DNA of 64,000 nucleotides from an uncultured Oscillospiraceae bacterium. GTDB lineage: Bacteria; Bacillota; Clostridia; Oscillospirales; Oscillospiraceae. The stretch is from the NCBI GenBank assembly GCA_900764755.1, contig CAAFPE010000046.1, positions 62,001 through 126,000 of the forward strand, written 5' to 3'. Position 1 is the stretch's first letter. Every line of letters begins with the position of its first letter. Positions 61,817 to 64,000 of this stretch are shown in pieces. The notes below the pieces were generated by a model. The model ran no database searches. It had not been told where the DNA came from and was given only the letters and a program-made list of their open reading frames with translations. A program made the translations under genes and the position numbers.

Positions 61817-62086
61817 GTGAAGCTGATCAACATTGGGTTTGGAAATATGGTTTCGGCGGGGCGGCTCATCGCCATCGTCAGCCCGGACTCCGCACCCATC
61901 AAGCGCATGGTCCAGGAGGCCCGGGACCGGGGTGTGCTCATTGATGCCACCTACGGCCGGCGGACCCGGGCGGTACTCATCATGGATAACGACCACCTGG
62001 TGCTCTCCGCCCTTCAGACGGAGACGGTGGCCAACCGTCTGGCCGGCGAGCGGGAGGGCGGCGACGGAGAGGAGGAACTGGAATGA
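61817..62086 (+). CDS. remA: RemA family regulator (DUF370)
   Basis: This 89-residue protein has NIGFGNMVSAGRLIAIVSPDSAPIKR (in part) and the basic DNA-binding segment DATYGRRTRAVLI. In Bacillus, RemA activates matrix and osmoprotection genes. The start is GTG. It overlaps gmk by four bases. Confidence 0.94.
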   Translation: MKLINIGFGNMVSAGRLIAIVSPDSAPIKRMVQEARDRGVLIDATYGRRTRAVLIMDNDHLVLSALQTETVANRLAGEREGGDGEEELE

Positions 62087-62694
62087 ACCAGAAAAAAGAG
62101 AGGGGACAGCTCATCGTGCTCTCCGGCCCGTCTGGGGTTGGAAAGAGCACGGTGATCGCCGAGCTGTTTGCCCAGCGTAGCAACATTTACTTCTCCGTCT
62201 CCTACACCACCCGGCAGCCCCGGGTGGGGGAGCAGGACGGGGTGAACTACAACTTTGTTTCCCGGGAGGAGTTCGAGCGGATGATCGCCGACGATGAGCT
62301 GCTGGAGTATGCCGAGTATGTGGACAACTACTACGGCACCTCTATGAAGCTGATCCAGGAGAAGCTGGATGCGGGGATCGACGTGCTGCTGGACATTGAG
62401 GTCCAGGGGGCGGCCAAGGTGCGCGCCCGGTGTCCGGACGCCCTGTTCATCTTCATCATCCCGCCCTCCTTTGAGGAGCTCTCCCGCCGGCTCCACCGGC
62501 GGAACACCGACAGCGAGGATGTGATCGCCGGCCGGCTGGCCAAGGCCCGCCAGGAGTTCCGGGAGATCCCCAAGTATGACTATCTGGTCATCAATGATAA
62601 GGTGGCCAACGCGGTCCATGAGATCGAGGCTATTTTGACCGCGGCGGAGTGCCGGGTGAGCAGCCGCAGCCGGATGCTGGCCCAGTTTGCCTGA
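62083..62694 (+). CDS. gmk: guanylate kinase
   Basis: This 203-residue kinase has the P-loop GPSGVGKST (about 14-22), SVSYTTRQPR for GMP binding and the IDVLLDIEVQGA segment. It converts GMP to GDP. Confidence 0.96.
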   Translation: MNQKKERGQLIVLSGPSGVGKSTVIAELFAQRSNIYFSVSYTTRQPRVGEQDGVNYNFVSREEFERMIADDELLEYAEYVDNYYGTSMKLIQEKLDAGIDVLLDIEVQGAAKVRARCPDALFIFIIPPSFEELSRRLHRRNTDSEDVIAGRLAKARQEFREIPKYDYLVINDKVANAVHEIEAILTAAECRVSSRSRMLAQFA

Positions 62695-62737
62695 GTCCGG
62701 AAGAAACTGAACTGATAAGAAAAGGAGTTTTGCCGTT

Positions 62738-62971
62738 ATGATGTTATATCCTGCCATGAGAGATCTGCTGAAGAAGATCCCCAGCCGCTATCAGATGGTG
62801 AATATGGTGGCCCACCGGGCCCGGGAGATCTCCGCTGAGGCGGAGATGGCCGGGGAGCCCCTGGACGACAAGCCGGTGAGCATCGCTATCCGCGAGGTGG
62901 CGGAGGGCAAGCTGGATGAGCAGATCCAGCAGCTCGAGCAGATCCAGCAGCTCGAGCAGATCCAGGCGTGA
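62738..62971 (+). CDS. rpoZ: RNA polymerase omega subunit with repeat tail
   Basis: This 77-residue protein has the omega core (PSRYQMVNMVAHRAREI and KPVSIAIREVAEGK). Its last 16 residues, QIQQLEQIQQLEQIQA, come from 2.5 tandem copies of an 18-base unit. Omega aids assembly of RNA polymerase. Two ATGs are adjacent at the start. Confidence 0.92.
   Translation: MMLYPAMRDLLKKIPSRYQMVNMVAHRAREISAEAEMAGEPLDDKPVSIAIREVAEGKLDEQIQQLEQIQQLEQIQA
62921..62965 (+). repeat. 18-base tandem repeat in rpoZ
   Basis: The unit CAGATCCAGCAGCTCGAG occurs at 62921-62938 and 62939-62956 with a half copy at 62957-62965. Identical copies point to recent replication slippage; each unit adds six residues to the omega tail. 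Confidence 0.9.
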
Positions 62972-63003
62972 GATCCTGAGCCGCGGAGAGGGGGAACGGA
63001 AGC

Positions 63004-64000
63004 ATGGTGGCCAAGGTAGCGGTGGCCCGGGCGGTTTATGCCATTGACAAGCCATACGACTATCTGGTCCCCGGGGAGCTGGAGCCCAGGCTCCGGCCCG
63101 GGATGCGGGTGCTGGTCCCCTTTGGATCTGGCAACCGGGGGTCGGACGGCCTGGTGCTGGCCCTACGGGAGGGGCCGGATGGGGCGGCGGGGCTCAAGCC
63201 CATCACCGCTGCCCTGGATCCGGAGCCTGTTCTAGACGGGGCGGCCATCCAGCTGGCCCTCTGGATGCGGGAACGGTATTTCTGCACTGTCTATGACGCG
63301 GTGAAGGCCATGCTCCCCGCAGGGCTGTATTTTTCCCTCCGGGACTGGATCGTTCTGAAAAAGGGGTTGGACCGCACGGCGGTCTATGAGGCGGCGGAGG
63401 GCTCCGCCCCCGCCCGGCAGCTGGCCGAGTTGCTGCTGGCCCTGGGCGGCCGGGGGGATATGGAACAGATCCGCGCCGCCTTTGGACCAAAGGACCCGGA
63501 GCCAGCTATCCGGCGCCTGCTGGACCGGGGGGCGGCGGAGCGGGTGACCAGTGCCCAGCGGGGTGTGGGCGATAAGGTAGAAAAATTGGCGGTGCTGGCC
63601 ATGCCGGCGGAGGAGGCCATGGCTTTGGCCGCTCCCCGGCGCAGGACGGCGCCGCTTCGTTTTTCTGTCACCGAGCTGCTGTGCCAGCTGGGCTCCGCCT
63701 CTGTCAAGGAGCTGTGCTACTTCACCGGAGCCTCGATGCAGACCCTGCGCTCCCTGGAGAAAAGCGGGGTGCTTACCCTGGAGCGTCAGGAGGTGTTCCG
63801 CCGGGTCCCCCTGGACGATGTGGAGCCGGCGGGGCCCATCCGCCTCAACGAGGAGCAGGAACGGGCCTTCCAGGAGCTGGACGCCATGAGCCGTGCCGGG
63901 GCGGGGGCCGCTCTGCTGTACGGCGTCACCGGCAGCGGAAAGACACAGGTGTACCTCCGCCTGATCCAGGAGACCCTGGCCCGGGGCCGGACTGCTCTGG
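63004..64000 (+). CDS. priA: primosomal replication protein N' (PriA), N-terminal part
   Basis: 332 codons are present before the window ends. The N-terminal 3'-end-binding domain opens AVYAIDKPYDYLVP, then comes a winged-helix region (about 95-280), and the helicase Walker A GVTGSGKT at 307-314. PriA restarts stalled replication forks. It starts at ATG 63004 after GAGAGGGGG, 32 bases past rpoZ, and runs off the right edge. Confidence 0.95.
   Translation, partial: MVAKVAVARAVYAIDKPYDYLVPGELEPRLRPGMRVLVPFGSGNRGSDGLVLALREGPDGAAGLKPITAALDPEPVLDGAAIQLALWMRERYFCTVYDAVKAMLPAGLYFSLRDWIVLKKGLDRTAVYEAAEGSAPARQLAELLLALGGRGDMEQIRAAFGPKDPEPAIRRLLDRGAAERVTSAQRGVGDKVEKLAVLAMPAEEAMALAAPRRRTAPLRFSVTELLCQLGSASVKELCYFTGASMQTLRSLEKSGVLTLERQEVFRRVPLDDVEPAGPIRLNEEQERAFQELDAMSRAGAGAALLYGVTGSGKTQVYLRLIQETLARGRTAL

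Overview
The window reads as chromosome of a GC-rich, spore-forming gut Firmicute of the Oscillospiraceae type (Flavonifractor, Lawsonibacter or Intestinimonas-like). The evidence is the SpoIIAA-SpoIIAB-SigF operon, SpoIVFB, GerW/YtfJ, the IspH-S1 fusion, the CdaA/CdaR pair, RemA, FabK in place of FabI, and strong GGAGG ribosome sites. The genus is an inference from gene content.

Layout. 0-5 kb: end of an FtsA/PilM-like protein, a membrane-anchored protein, a stand-alone Clp-type AAA+ ATPase on the opposite strand, a PilZ protein and a zinc-ribbon membrane protein. 5.2-8.8 kb (minus): hemerythrin, PHP phosphoesterase and chemoreceptor. 9-10.5 kb: spoIIAA-spoIIAB-sigF. 10.6-21.3 kb (minus): a complete type II fatty-acid operon, acpP-accBCDA-fabH-fabK-fabK2-fabD-fabG-fabF-fabZ, ending in a MarR-type regulator; a perfect palindrome lies at the acpP promoter. 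21.4-23.5 kb (minus): a short KdpD-like kinase with KdpE. 23.6-26.7 kb: glutaminyl-tRNA synthetase and an MFS transporter.

26.8-28.6 kb is an accessory patch of low GC: a two-gene toxin/immunity-like module, a run of hairpins with a repeated 27-mer, and tRNA-Pro(CGG). 28.6-33.7 kb: SpoIVFA/SpoIIQ-like LytM protein, SpoIVFB, a radical SAM pair and YebC. 33.8-40.3 kb is a decaying accessory region: an XRE-regulator fragment, then a sigma factor/membrane-sensor gene, a surface-type gene and a secreted Cys-repeat/CHAP/CAP/SLH locus, each with its frame broken.

40.5-64 kb returns to dense core genes: lipoprotein, M50 protease, scpA-scpB-DUF2953-gerW-dac-rluB, rpiR-like regulator, flavoprotein, cmk-plsC-ispH/rpsA, carD-ispD-ispF, DUF3343 with a class V aminotransferase, cdaA-cdaR, rseC-like, DUF5685, J-domain protein, yicC-remA-gmk-rpoZ and the start of priA. 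Many adjacent genes overlap by 4 bases, which implies translational coupling.

Leads for something new are the AT-rich gene pair at 27.0-27.9 kb with its flanking repeats, the likely MarR-operator circuit on fatty-acid synthesis, the palindrome before the RpiR-type regulator, the single-module Clp-like ATPase, and the triple-broken sigma/surface-protein region.
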